Below the pieces are notes generated by a model. It was not told where the DNA came from, ran no database searches, and saw only the letters and a program-made list of their open reading frames with translations. A program made the translations under genes and the position numbers. Shown in pieces: positions 37,660 through 49,227 of a DNA stretch of 64,000 nt. The first letter of the stretch is position 1. Each line of letters opens with the position of its first letter. Source of the DNA: Chalciporus piperatus (taxonomy: Eukaryota; Basidiomycota; Agaricomycetes; Boletales; Boletaceae); the NCBI GenBank assembly GCA_038093975.1, contig JBBPTG010000013.1:124001-188000 (forward strand), in the 5' to 3' direction.

Positions 37660-40543
37660 ATGCCTAGAGAGATCCGAAAACGCGGAAAGAAACATAAAAA
37701 ATCCGAACAAATTGACTCATCCGAGGGTCAGGTCCAAGAACAAAAAGATCACCACGAAAACAACACCGGGGAGCCATCCTGGATTGTATCTACCCGTGCA
37801 GTAGAGGAAGCACACCCAGAAGCGCCTTTCGGATATGTTGACCCTGATGTGAAAGCGTACTTCCGCACCGTCAACGAGCAGATCCAAACCTGGCAAGAAG
37901 ATCAAGCCCAGGCAGAGGAGCGGGAGGATGCCGACCTCGATCCCAACGAAGGTATGTGTTATTCTTGAGACAGTCAGTATACTACAGGTTGACTGGATTA
38001 AATGGTAGCAAAACGCATCTTCTTCATGGCTGCATTGAGCGAGATGTCAGGGAAAGAGAAGCAGCTTGCTACAGATCCGGACTGTTCTGTCATCTTGGAG
38101 CGAATGGCATATTCAATGGATGATTTCGTACTGAGGGTCTTCATAGACAGATTAAGTGGCTCGTGAGTCTTTCCTCAGCCCTGATCACCTTCGCGAGACA
38201 GACGGTCTTATCTGGGACAGGTTCGAATTACTCTTCAGACACAGATTCGCCTCGCATGTTTGCCAAACGCTGCTATCTGTCGCTTCCGACACGATCTCTC
38301 GGGAGGTATGGCTATCTTTAACATCTTTCAACACAGTTTTGAAAGTTCCTCGCAGGTCAAAGGCGTATTACCGGTCGTTTCCGATTCTCAAGATATGGGC
38401 GAACTTCGAACTCTCACCCGACTAGTACTGGACATTTGTGAGGTGTGTAGAACGGTCTGCTCATGACCCCTCGAGCTTCCAACTCTTTATGTAGGAGATT
38501 CGCCCCAGCTTCACCTCTCTCATCATGGATCCATTCGCCTCACATGTGTTACGTTCTTTGCTTCTCTTGCTGTGTCCAACTGTTCTTCCAGAGGAGTCAG
38601 CTCAAAAGTCGCTACGATCCAAGAAGAGCATGTCGTGGAAAGCAAAGCAGGGTTCCATGAAATCCGTCTTTTCCAATGAAAAGGGAAAGGAGGCCCCAAC
38701 TTCGAGAGGCTTGGTACCCATCTCATTTCGTGACGCAGCTGATCAACTTCTGCACATCCTGAGAGACGGACTAGACGCGAACGAAGTTAGGGCATTAGCT
38801 GCTAACAGAGTGGCTAGCCCGTTACTGCAGGTCAGTAATATCATACATCATTGACTTCCTGTTCTGAATTGTAGGTAGCTTGTTCTGGAGATAGAGGCAG
38901 ACCATGATAGGGCATCATCCCCCAATTCCCTCATGGATCGGGTTCTAGTTGGGATAATTACCGCGTACCGTATGCCTTGCTTGTTTCCTTCCTTTGACAG
39001 ATGGTTAACTGTTCATTGCAGATGAGGACCCCGATGTTTCACTTGAACCATCCGACTACCTTGTTACCTTACTCAGAGACCCAACTTCCTCCCACTTGCT
39101 TGAAACATTGGTTTCACGATGCCCGGGACAAGCATTCAACATCCTCTGGTCAACGTATTTCCAGGGCAAGCTTCCTCGGCTCGCGCAGCATCCAATTGCG
39201 AACTTTGTCGTTGCCAAAGCCGTCGAACGGCTAGACAGCGACCAACTTGGTGATACCCTCGAACAGCTCAAATTGTCGTGGAGCAAACTAATCAGCAAGT
39301 CTAACTTCTCATCATTGGGAGCCTTTACTCATTTATAATTGTTAGAGTCATCGAGGACTGGAGTCCTGCGTGCTTTGATAGACCGGTCATCTTCTCTTGG
39401 AAGCCATCAAAAGGACGTTTGTGAGGTCAGCAATCTATGCTCGATCGAAAACCTTTTAAACTAACTGGACTTAGGCTGTATTCGCCGCTGTCGATATTTC
39501 GGAACCGGAGGACAGAAATAGCCTTGTTCCATGTATGCTACTTTTGAAGTCATTGGAGGTACGTTTAGTTGTGTATCTTTATACCATACTCTCATTCCTT
39601 CATAAGGAGTACCGTGCGATGCCCCCACCAGAAGAATCTCCGTCAGAGATGACCCACAAGAAAAGGCCTGGTCGTGGAGGCGGGGCTGAGAACCCGAGAG
39701 AACCAAAAATCCAGGGGGCGCTCATTTTGCAGTCCCTAATGAGGCTCGAGGAGCCCCATTGTTCAATAGTAATTGACAGGTTCGCGCATTGAAAAACGAC
39801 CGCATCCGGGTAGCTCACCCTTCATCGACAGCATAAGCTCACTATCTATCGAAGACCTCTTGCGAGTAGCCCACAACGCGGCGAGTTCGCGTGTTCTTGA
39901 CGTGCTTTTCGAGTCGCCGGCTGTGCCGTTTAAAGCCAAACGACGATTCGTCATGTCACTCATCGGACACTACCACACTCTTGTCGACGACCGGATAGGA
40001 AGTCGAGTTGGTGATCGTTGTTGGGCTTTTGCAGATCCATACTTGAGAGTATGTCTGGATATTTTCGTGTGACATGGAATCTCACTCGTCCCCCAGGAGA
40101 AGATTGCTCGCTCTCTCATCTCATTTGAGCAAAACCTAGCCGCATCTTTCTACGGAAAGTACTTCGCTCGCCACCTCAATTTATATTTGCTACAGCGACG
40201 ACCAGAGGAGTGGAAAACACTGCAATCGAACGACAAGAACAAGAGCACGAGCACAAAATCGGATCAGCCAAACTCTCATTCTCCCTCCCAGCCACAGCCG
40301 TCCGCGCCAACAACTTCGACGTCACCGCAGAAATCCTCAACGAAACGCAGCATTCCTGTGGATGAGATTGATGCCGTGTTCGATGCCGCCTTGGGAAATA
40401 AGGTTAAAAAAGCTGCAGTGGGTCAAGTTTCTACCCAACAGGCCAAAAATTCCTCGGATCAGCAGATGCTGGGTGTGCTGGATGCCATTCGTGATGCACC
40501 AGGGGGCGAGAGTGCAGGATCGAAAAGGAGAAGGGTTAAATGA
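37660..40543 (+). CDS. NOP9: Nop9, pumilio-like 18S rRNA processing factor
   Basis: A nucleolar RNA-binding protein of pumilio-type repeats that protects the 20S pre-rRNA. ATG at 37660: [17 protein letters not shown]. It continues [40 protein letters not shown], and a repeat [14 protein letters not shown]. Then [53 protein letters not shown], and a further repeat [13 protein letters not shown]. The C-terminus includes [60 protein letters not shown], and a basic end, GSKRRRVK. About nine to ten introns are inferred. The repeat spacing and the final [10 protein letters not shown] block are typical of Nop9. Confidence 0.93.
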
Positions 40544-40736
40544 TCATGTAGTTCTTTCCTTAGGATACTGGCGGCCATGCATCATTCCTTCACTGTTATA
40601 GTCGTCCTCGGTGGGTTATTGTTAGCAGAGTTCTCCGTCGACCCATGATGCATACCGACATAGCTCAGTCGGAACTCCGCGAGGCAGGCCTCAGTGTCTG
40701 TGACAGTCTATAAACGGTTTACGGTCCCCTGCTCTA

Positions 40737-42037
40737 ATGATCTCATACACCTCAAGTCTCTTCGTCGCGAGCCTCCTTCTCAACTTATTTTTCATCCGTC
40801 GTCTCAGATGGAGTGCTACCAGAGTGAGCCAGAGGCCAAAATCTGGCACTAGAGCTCTACTAGGACGCGCTTTACACACAAGGCAGTACTTTTACATTGG
40901 CGGAACATACGTGCCCCAAGGTTCCTCTCAGGCTTCAATTCACCATGGGCAAATGTATGTCGAACGGTTGACCCCAGCACGCGTCACTCGCAAGACCCCA
41001 ATCCTCTTTATCCATGGAAATGGCATGACTGGGACCAACTGGCTAAACACGCCGGATGGGCGCCCTGGATGGTCAGACTACTTCTTGAACCAGGGGTACG
41101 AGGTAAAGTAACCTATATTAGACGAGAGGGTCATAATCCCATCGTGGTCTCCATGGTATCTACAGGTCTACATAGTCGACCAGCCCGCCCGTGGCCGTTC
41201 TCCCTGGCAATCCAAATTAGATGGCGAAACGAGTACCTTCCCAACCCAAACGATCGAGGCTCGATTCACTGCTACTCCGGAACATAACCTTTGGTCGCAA
41301 GCCAGTCTACTTAGACAATGGCCCGGAAGCGGAACCAAAGGAGACTCCGTCTTTGACGCGTTCTACCGATCGACCGTCCCACATCTCACTTCCCCTGTCG
41401 AGACTTCCGAACTCATGAAAGCAGCAGGTTCGGAGTTGTTGGACAAAATAGGCGTACGTGGCAGTTTGACCCTGGCCCACATTCGGTCGTTTCAACTGAT
41501 TTGCTTGTTTCCCCTTGGATTCAGCCCGCCATTGTCGTGACACACTCTCAGTCAGGGATGCTTGGATGGATTTTAGGGGATGCTCGTCCACATTTGGTCA
41601 AAGCGATTGTCGCTCTCGAGCCAAACGGACCACCCTTTCAAAACGCCATCTTCATGAGAAACCCCGAGCGTGTCTTTGGGCTGACTGATATCCCACTCAC
41701 TTTCAGTCCACCTATCTCTTCACCTTCCGATCTTGAACCGGTTGCGGTGTTGGAGGGAGAAAACTGTACTTCTTTTCAGCAAGCTCCACCTCCGCGGCAG
41801 CTGGTTCATCTAGCGAAGATTCCAGTCCTCGTTGTCACTGGTGAGGCAGGGTATCATGCGGTCTACGACAACTTCACTGTTCAGTTTCTGAGAGAAGCCG
41901 GTGTACATGTCACGCACATCCGGTTGGATGAAATTGGGATACATGGGAATGGTCATATGTTCTTCATGGAACTCAATTCGGACCAAATAGCTTCAGAAGT
42001 GGTGGAACCCTGGATCAGGAAGACATCGGATGCTTGA
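40737..42037 (+). CDS. Alpha/beta hydrolase with N-terminal membrane anchor
   Basis: About 390 residues. The ATG at 40737 starts with a hydrophobic anchor (SSLFVASLLLNLFFIRRLRW) followed by basic residues, suggesting type II membrane attachment or a weak signal. The fold is visible: KTPILFIHGNGMTGTNWLNT (oxyanion HG), VYIVDQPARGRSPW, a nucleophile elbow reading VVTHSQSGMLGW (a variant with H at the first Gly), VALEPNGPP, KIPVLVVTGEAGYHAV (acid region), and the catalytic His in GIHGNGHMFF. Two introns of about 65-70 bases join YE-VYIVDQP and DKIG-PAIVVTH. It resembles fungal secreted esterases related to alpha/beta hydrolases that act on small esters. Substrate unknown. Confidence 0.82.
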
Positions 42038-42352
42038 GATCTACCCCTCGTATATCGACGTAGGTGTGTGAGGTATATGGTACATCACTCAGCCCTCCGG
42101 TCAGTGCAACATTGTATCAACTATACATTCTAGCATAGTACCACCACACGACGATGTAAAGTTTGAGAACCTTTCCGTTGACGGCATATACTGGATAAAT
42201 TCGGCTTCAGCATGGATACAGGTAAGCTCGGGAGTACGCGGGTTCAGCGGTGGTCTTCAGGACAACAAATAGACAGGAGAGACGGAAACGGTGAAATGCT
42301 GTGATCAAGGGTGGTACAGGAAGCAAACACAGAGAGAGGGGACAATGAAGCG
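42038..42352. other. Convergent intergenic region
   Basis: 3' ends of the plus-strand hydrolase and minus-strand ENP1 face each other. No gene seen; a polyadenylation-type A/T-rich stretch lies around 42110-42200. Confidence 0.45.
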
Positions 42353-44049
42353 TCACGACATCTCCACATCCAGATCCGGTCTTGCTTCACCTCTTGCTAC
42401 CGAATTTATTAACTCGCGCCGTACTTCAGGTCCGATTTGGGGGTGAGGATTGACCCGAATAACGTCTAACAGAGCGTCCTTCTGATCTGGTGTCAGATCA
42501 GGTGAGTACCTATGGGGGAATAATGAGGTGACTGATACAGTCTCGTTGGCTACTAGATCGCCCACCTTTGACAGAAGGCGAGAAGACTCTGATGCCATAG
42601 TACTGGCAGTTTTTCGGTGTCCCCACGTGAGCGGGCTTTGTAAGTATTCGACAACCGGATGAAGTGGAAAACGAGAGCATCGACAACTTTGTATGGTAGT
42701 TGATATTTCTTATCAATAAGTACTCGGATAAACAGAGAGTTGGGGCCTGTGGCGAGTTTAATTACCCCACATCATGAAAAAGATATAAGCGCACCGGTGT
42801 AGTCCATTTGTGCGATCCGCAACAAAGCCGCAGCTGAATGAAGGACGGGAACCTTCTTTTTGGAAACCACTGATGCTATGATGGCTGCTTCTTTGAGCGT
42901 ACATCCGCTCTAGAGTGAAATGAAGAAGAGTCTCACAAAAGGTGTGACATTGGAGCTTACCTCCAGCATGGGGAATACAATGCCCTTGAAGAAGGCACCT
43001 GGCTTGTACAGTGCACGTTTCAGGCACTCGAAATACTGTACATTAAGCTTTTTGTTGGTTTCAATATCTTCCCTTATTGCGTCCAGCAATACAACAGATA
43101 AGAATAGCTGAGCCTGAGGGGGTTTCATGGTGGATACAAAAATCCTCGTGGCTGCTCGGCAGGCATGTGGACTCCAATCTTCGGGTTTTGTGAGTGCTAA
43201 TATGCGCGCCCATGCTGGGAGAGAAGGGATAATCTTGAAGAATTTCGGTAATGGTCCTGATTTGTATCCCTGGAGAAAGACGGCCAACCTTGGACCCGTC
43301 ATGTGGGTTATCGATCATATCTGGGACGGACGTACTTTGAATATGATTCGACCAATCTGGGGTCAAGCCCTAGTGCTGGATCAGGGTGTTCCTTGTCTTA
43401 GGGCTACGTAAGAAGGGGTGTACAAAGTCGGGAGGAGGAAGGGACGAACCTTGTTGTACTTTCTGGATGACTGTGACATTTCCGGACGTATTATTCTCAA
43501 GTTTCGCGAAGATAACGTCAGCGAGCGTACGCCGCTCTCCGGAGTTGGGTGGAAGAAGGGTATCAAGTGCGTGTACATCGGCAGAGTCAAGTTGCTGATT
43601 GAAGTGAGGGTTCTGATCGATCCGACATGGTCAGCGACTCACGAACATGGCCTCGGCGTCGCCACTATCGCTCAATTCGTCAACCTCATCGTCGTCGCTC
43701 TGGTCTGACAGATCGTCTGCGGTGCGCATTCGAGGCTGCTTGCGTGAGTCGTCCTCATCCTCGTCCTCGTCCTGATCGTCTGGCATTCCCAGTTCTTCTT
43801 GTTGATCACGAGCAAGCTCGAAGATTTTGCGGGAGGTTTTTGGATCGAGGATGACCTAGGAAGATATTGAGTATCATCGTACGTGATATGTAGAGGGAAT
43901 GCTACCTCATCATTATCATCCGGTTTTTGTGACTTTTTTCGTTTCCCAGGTTGTGATATACGACCATACTTTGCCTGCAGCTCGTCCTCGTCGAGCTGTG
44001 TGAGGAGGGGATCGCGTCGCTGCTTTTGAGGTTTTTGAGCTCGAGGCAT
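42353..44049 (-). CDS. ENP1: Enp1/bystin, 40S ribosome biogenesis factor
   Basis: Bystin-family protein required for pre-40S maturation and export. ATG at 44049: [19 protein letters not shown]. It continues [35 protein letters not shown], an acidic stretch ([11 protein letters not shown]), and [20 protein letters not shown]. The bystin core follows: [100 protein letters not shown], and [20 protein letters not shown]. The last intron joins [16 protein letters not shown] to [20 protein letters not shown] and [15 protein letters not shown], ending in DLDVEMS. About seven introns are inferred. Reading through the last intron gives a misleading separate 81-residue frame. Confidence 0.94.
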
Positions 44050-44268
44050 GGTGAATGCGTGATTGAATGTATATGTCGTAAATTTCTACTAGATCTGGTT
44101 ATGCCGCTATGCCTGCACTTACGCCTTGACGTGTTTTTGACATGCTTCATCAACGTTTCATCCACATTCGGGCCTGCTTGCCCTCACTAACACCCTTGTA
44201 ACACCCTATAACCATCCTATCCACTTTTCTCTTTTCTTTTCCTCTCCATTGACCTTACTTCCATACAG
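44050..44268. promoter_or_regulatory. Divergent promoter ENP1 / UXS1
   Basis: 219 bases. A pyrimidine-rich tract (44223-44250, mostly C and T) sits just before the UXS1 start, as often seen at fungal core promoters and leaders. Confidence 0.45.
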
Positions 44269-45808
44269 ATGGGCATCACTCTGGACAAGAACGGTGAAGA
44301 AATAACGACTGTAGGGTTCGAGCGCTTCGGCTTCGATAGCCAGGTCCCCATCGACCTCCTGCGCTCACTCTATCTCCGCCCCCACTATGTAGTGACCGCG
44401 CCTGAGTCTCAAGTCGATGCGCTCAACGCGAAAGCCGAGCAAGACCACTCGCAACTCACCCAACGTCCTAACGCATGTCAGTCAAAGTCCATCTATCATC
44501 CAGACACCCAGTCCATCTCCTACACGACCCTTTCTTGGTTCCCTCCTGTCAAATTGCTACCACCATCCGCACGCAAACGTGTCCTTATCACAGGAGGCGC
44601 CGGTTTCGTCGGCTCACATCTCGTCGATCGTCTCATGCTCTTGGGACACGACGTCACCGTTCTGGATAACTTCTTCACCGGCTCAAAGTCCACAGTCAGC
44701 CATTGGGTCGGTCACCCCAATTTCGAACTCGTCCGTCATGACATAGTGGAGCCTTTTATGATCGAGTGTGATCGTCAGTCCCCCGTGCCAATACCCCTGT
44801 GAGACACGCGCTAACGCTAACTCGCTTCAGAGATTTATCACCTTGCTTGCCCCGCCTCCCCCCCTCACTATCAATTTGATTCAATCAAGACATTGAAGAC
44901 ATCTTTCATGGGGACACTCAACATGCTCGGGCTAGCCAAACGGACAAAGGCCAAATTCTTGATAACCAGTACTTCTGGTCAGCGCTTTGTCCCCAACTCT
45001 CATTTTCGTTGCTGAATACCTTGTAGAGGTGTATGGTGACCCTGAGGTACATCCTCAGCCCGAGGAGTAGTAAGTATTTATTGCCCGCATGCCACAAGTT
45101 ACCTGACGTGTTCTTGAGCTGGGGTCATGTCAACCCTATCGGACCTCGTGCCTGTTACGATGAGGGAAAGCGCGTCGCCGAGACTCTGACGTACGGTTTC
45201 CAGCAACAAGAAGCTGTAGACGTCCGCGTGGCGCGCATCTTCAACACATACGGTGAGTAATATCGCATCTTGACGCGTCCTTTTGTGACTCATTTTTTTC
45301 ATTCTAGGGCCTCGCAGTTCGTACTGTCTCAATGCTCAAGTTGCCTATGCTCACGCATGTCCTTCTAGTGAATCCCCAGGATGGCCGCGTGGTTTCCAAC
45401 TTCATCGTACAAGCTCTGCGTGGCGAAGACATGACTGTCTACGGCGATGGCAAGCAGACACGATCCTTTCAATATATCCATGACCTAGTGGATGGCCTCA
45501 TTGCGTTGATGAACTCGGATGAGACGCGGCCTGTCAACATCGGAAACGGCGATGAATTCACTATCGGAGAGTTCGCGGAGCTGGTTCGGGAGATCGTCGA
45601 GAAGGTGCAGCAAGAGGATGGCACCACACCACCCCGACGGGTGGAAATTGTTTACAAACCGATACCCATAGATGATCCCCAGAAGAGACGTCCCGATACC
45701 ACGCGAGCCAAGGAATGCTTGAACTGGCAGCCACGTTGGACCGTTCGAATGGGGTTGGAGGAGATGGTAAGGTACTACAAGAACAAAATGGCTGAAGGGA
45801 GCATCTAG
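44269..45808 (+). CDS. UXS1: UDP-glucuronic acid decarboxylase (Uxs1)
   Basis: Converts UDP-glucuronate to UDP-xylose with bound NAD+, feeding cell-wall and glycoprotein xylosylation. ATG at 44269. After about 100 residues comes the Rossmann start [20 protein letters not shown], then [32 protein letters not shown], and [34 protein letters not shown] follows, then [19 protein letters not shown], the catalytic Tyr/Lys in [36 protein letters not shown], and [19 protein letters not shown]. Five introns are inferred; each is fixed by conserved sequence (for example TYGPR|MNPQDGR). No N-terminal membrane anchor is evident, so it is probably cytosolic. Confidence 0.95.
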
Positions 45809-46086
45809 ACTTTTCTTTGCTAGTTCAACTTGGGACATATACGGGGCTATACGGCCAAACTAAATTCCGAATTATCCACCTTGTGACTGGGTACATATAC
45901 ACGATTCTAAGTACAGAATATACTATGTCGTACTCGACGACTATCGATGGGAATAGATCGGTGTGAATAGATGTTACTTTGGTAAATGTCCATCGACCAC
46001 AACGGTATCGTAAGGTGTTGAAGTTAGCAAGACAGCTACAATAACAATAAATTTTTTATACGCGAGGGTATCCTTGCACCAAAAAC

Positions 46087-48070
46087 CTATAGTATACCCT
46101 TTGGGAGAGGAAGACCCTGTGCTGCATGGGCCTTGGCACTTTGCGTGACGACTTTCGACATTGATCCTTTGATGACCTGTTTTTCGACAGAACTGGTATT
46201 GTACGTCGTTCTTCGCATCCGACCGTCTTGCGCCACGGCTTCGGTAACAAGATCGGTTCCGTTCGCGGTAAGCGATCCAGCTAATGGCCTTTCTGGTGAT
46301 GTTGACCTGCCATCTTGTTGAGCGGCCATGAGGACCTCGGCATCTATCCGGCTCAGGTGGTAAACCGAATGCTGGAATGGAACGATCGAGTACAACACGT
46401 ACCGACATGACTTATCCCTCGACTATCACCATGGAACCAATGAGACTGCTGCCTCTCAGAATATCTAGCAGGGCGTGATGAGGGGGACACACATCCGGGC
46501 AGATGAGGGTCCGACTTACTTTCGTATCGGTCGACCATCACGGCCAAGTGGACAGTAAGTCTTGTCGATATCCCTTGCGTAGAACTTGAGGCTTTCAAGC
46601 TGACTCTTGGCGACCTCAGGGGCGACACACGAGAACGAAAGCAATGACCTCGGATCCCGATGTGCAATGGACGGATCTCCAACGAGTTCCGAGAGGGTTT
46701 GTAACGCCATCTTTGTACGTTCCAACTCCGGGATTGATGGGAGAACGAGATCCGACCTTGACCGGGCAAGTTGCGATAGGAACCCGGCGAATACGCGATT
46801 GACCAAAGACGCGTTTCCAGGAATGATATTCATGCCAGCTTTGCCACCTAACAAGTATAAACGGGTTCAATATCAACGTCATCGTATCCATGTGCAGCAT
46901 ACAATGAATACGGACCTCTGATCACGTAGAAGCGAGGCTCATTGCCTGTTGCCTCCTTCACTTCAGCCCTAAAAGATTCTGCATACTTGAGCGGTGCTGT
47001 GGGACTAAGCTCGTTCTGGAAAGAGTCAGTTACGGTTGGGTTCGAACCGGGTACCAGACATACCTGGATTATCAACATTGGCACTTTTAGCTTTGCCAAC
47101 TGCTGGTGGTTAAATGGCGTTCGCTGTATACCCTGGTGATTAGAAAGAAACCCAGAGACGTGGCTGAAAGCTCACGTTCATCATGATGTTGACGAGCTCC
47201 ACGATACGAAGCCGTCTCCCCGGCGGTGTCGCTACTTCCCAGTAGGCAATGAGCTGTTCAAAGCATCAATAAGGAACAGTTGAAACGAATCCACGTCCAC
47301 TGACATCGTCTTTTAAATCGACCATATCAGTCTAACAACATAATGAGTGACCACCCTCCACCAATGCTTGGATATCTTACCTCCCCGGTCATAAAAGTAA
47401 CGACCTCACTACCAGCATGTTCGAAGGAGTCCAAGTCTGCCGCGTAACACCACATTTGAAGGAGTTCATCATAAGCGTTGAAAACCCATTTGAGTCTTAT
47501 GACATGTCAACACACAAAAAAGACCAAAAAAAGATTAGCACGTACTCTGTTGGAGGTGGTACATTGCACAGCGTCATGCTAAGGACCAGCTCTGGCCACC
47601 TTGGGGGAAAAGTTAGAACGGAACTCAACACGAAACAAATCCACGCACAATGCAGTGAGTCTGAGCACACTGTTGACAGATATACATTCAAACGCGAGAA
47701 AATGAGAAGGGGGTAAAAGGAGCGCCTATTAATCAGTGCAGCAGCGGTAATAAACACGTTCATGAAAAAAAAGACGTACGCGCATGGCCGCTGCAAGGTC
47801 GGCCGCATCTACATAGCAATCATGTAATGCACTGGGTCGGCAACGCGAACGTCCTTGAGTACGTTGGTCGAATGCGATCAAGTTGTACTCCGAGGAAAGT
47901 CTAGGGTCGTCGAAATGCCTCACGAGCCAACTAGAGTCGAGGAAGAGTGGATGCAGGATTACGACTGTGGGCTTCTCTGGTTCAAAACTTCCTACGTTCC
48001 CAAACGCCGAGTTCGTGATGTACCATAATGATACATGGTCACCATACGAAGGTAGATCGACGTAGGGCAT
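46087..48070 (-). CDS. Alpha/beta hydrolase-fold protein lacking a GxSxG elbow
   Basis: ATG at 48070: MPYVDLPSYGDHVSLWY. Then PTVVILHPLFLDSSWLVRHF (oxyanion loop), YNLIAFDQRTQGRSRCRPSA, and VDAADLAAAM. The elbow region reads LLLPPSHFLAFECISVNSVL, then MTLCNVPPPTELKWVFNAYD, DLDSFEHAGSEVVTFMTGE, LRIVELVNIMMN, and KLKVPMLIIQNELSP. A late block follows: NIIPGNASLVNRVFAGFLSQ. A C-terminal extension of about 100 residues comes after HWFHGDSRGISH and ends QGLPLPKGIL. About nine introns are inferred, one about 126 bases and one 35 bases (46372-46406). The canonical GxSxG is replaced by ECISVN, so catalytic activity is uncertain. Family-level assignment is good; function unknown. Confidence 0.75.
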
Positions 48071-48492
48071 ACGGAAAATGGACCACTTGCACACCAGGCA
48101 ATCACGGCGCGGCGAACACCCACAGACGGGTATGTATATGAAAGAAAGGACAGAGCTAGCAGCTCACCTGATACGGAATCATTTTTTTTTAGGTTGGCAG
48201 TACGTAGCCGAATGTGTTGCCTGACAAAATTGGGTGACGGAACCTTAGCAACTCATAAACTGGCTCCATGAACTTCCATCACTTGGAGACAATGGAACTG
48301 TCCCAAGGTTGTCCATCCCACAACTTATATGCAGGTGCCTACACGTACCACTCAGAATTGTCGATCACAATGGCGGGCGTCTGTGGGCTCAAACAATCAG
48401 CTCACAAAAACCCTCGAGAACCCTGATTGACGTTAGACCGTGGGCAACGGCAGTACTAGCACAGGACCGGTTTCCCCACTGGCACCGGAGGT
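48071..48492. other. Intergenic: hydrolase promoter
   Basis: About 420 bases between the hydrolase start and the left end of the transposable element. No frame of interest; a T-run lies at 48182-48190. Confidence 0.5.
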
Positions 48493-48495
48493 CAA

Positions 48496-48562
48496 GGGCC
48501 CGTTCGGCAGCCCTCGTTTTGCGTCCGTTTCGTTTCGTTTTGCTCCGTTTTGAGTTCCCACC
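48496..48562 (+). repeat. Left terminal inverted repeat of the element
   Basis: Identical over all 67 bases to the reverse complement of 49158-49224. No mismatch was seen by eye, implying recent insertion or strong constraint. Confidence 0.9.
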
Positions 48563-48655
48563 CGTTTGAACATTGTCACGCCTGCCATATATGGAACGAC
48601 GTCTGAGTTCAAAATAACCCCAGCGGCGCGCAGCGCCGAACCAGTGCTTCCCCAA

Positions 48656-48675
48656 TAACCCTAACCCTAACTCTA
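48656..48675 (+). repeat. Telomere-like CCCTAA repeats, left arm
   Basis: Two perfect CCCTAA units followed by a degenerate CTCTAA inside the transposon, with looser CCCCTAAACCCC matches further in (about 48710-48720). The mirror-image TTAGGG units occur in the right arm. Confidence 0.75.
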
Positions 48676-49031
48676 ATGTATAGTAGATGTGATTGACCCC
48701 AAATAACCCCTAAACCCCAACCTGACAGTATGGTGGCGAATGAGATGGTAGACGAGACCCAACAAGGTGTGTCTAACAAGTCCAGGCAATTTATTATATT
48801 ATATTCAGAAGATTCTGATGCTGTGGTATTCAATGAACTCTTTTAAAATAATATATATATACTATGACTTTGAACTCCGACAAGCTATGACCATCCCATT
48901 TCATCAATATGCTTACACATTTCTCCAGCCAAATGATGTATAAAATAAAACAATCAACTCAAACCAACTACCTAAGGATAGGATGAGGTTTAGTGGGTAT
49001 TGAAAGTAGGGTGAGGTTTAGGAATATCAAG

Positions 49032-49050
49032 TTAGGATTAGGGTTAGGGC
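49032..49050 (+). repeat. Telomere-like TTAGGG repeats, right arm
   Basis: Reads TTAGGATTAGGGTTAGGG, the inverted counterpart of the left-arm CCCTAA units. It lies in the diverged part of the inverted repeat. Confidence 0.75.
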
Positions 49051-49157
49051 TATTGGTGTGGTTGGCGCTGCACGCCGTTGAGAAATTTCGCACTCAGATG
49101 TCATACTGTTTTTCCATTATTGGTAGGCGTCACACAAGCGTCACAGCGCCAAAAAAT

Positions 49158-49224
49158 GGTGGGAACTCAAAACGGAGCAAAACGAAACGAAACGGACGCA
49201 AAACGAGGGCTGCCGAACGGGCCC
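49158..49224 (-). repeat. Right terminal inverted repeat of the element
   Basis: Reverse-complement partner of 48496-48562. Confidence 0.9.
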
Positions 49225-49227
49225 CAA

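Larger units (their letters stand above)
48496..49224. mobile_element. Non-autonomous inverted-repeat DNA transposon (MITE-like), 729 bp
   Basis: Identical 67-base terminal inverted repeats at 48496-48562 and 49158-49224, both outer ends starting GGGCCCGTTCGGCAGCC when read inward. The trinucleotide CAA directly flanks both ends (48493-48495 and 49225-49227), consistent with a 3-bp target duplication. Inside the perfect repeats a diverged inverted similarity continues for roughly another 100-130 bases per arm. Paired blocks include GTCACGCC with GTGACGCC, TCTGAG with TCTGAG, and GCGCAGCGCC with GTGCAGCGCC. The centre (about 48780-48970) is A/T-rich. No transposase frame is present. The GGGCC(C/T)GTT(C/T)GG-type end resembles PIF/Harbinger-like elements, but the CAA duplication is not the usual TTA/TAA, so the superfamily is open. 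Confidence 0.85.

Noticed and set aside
40667..40730. tRNA-like stretch ATAGCTCAGTCGG
   Set aside because: Only a D-arm-like match. No acceptor-stem pairing and no GTTCRANYC T-loop at the right distance.
42353..42598. Apparent separate 81-residue protein starting [15 protein letters not shown]
   Set aside because: Its second half is the conserved C-terminus of Enp1/bystin. Removing a 58-base intron joins it to [16 protein letters not shown], so the first half is intron plus out-of-frame exon.
47030..47065. GGTTCGAACC, a T-loop-like palindrome
   Set aside because: It lies inside an intron of the minus-strand hydrolase and has no surrounding cloverleaf.
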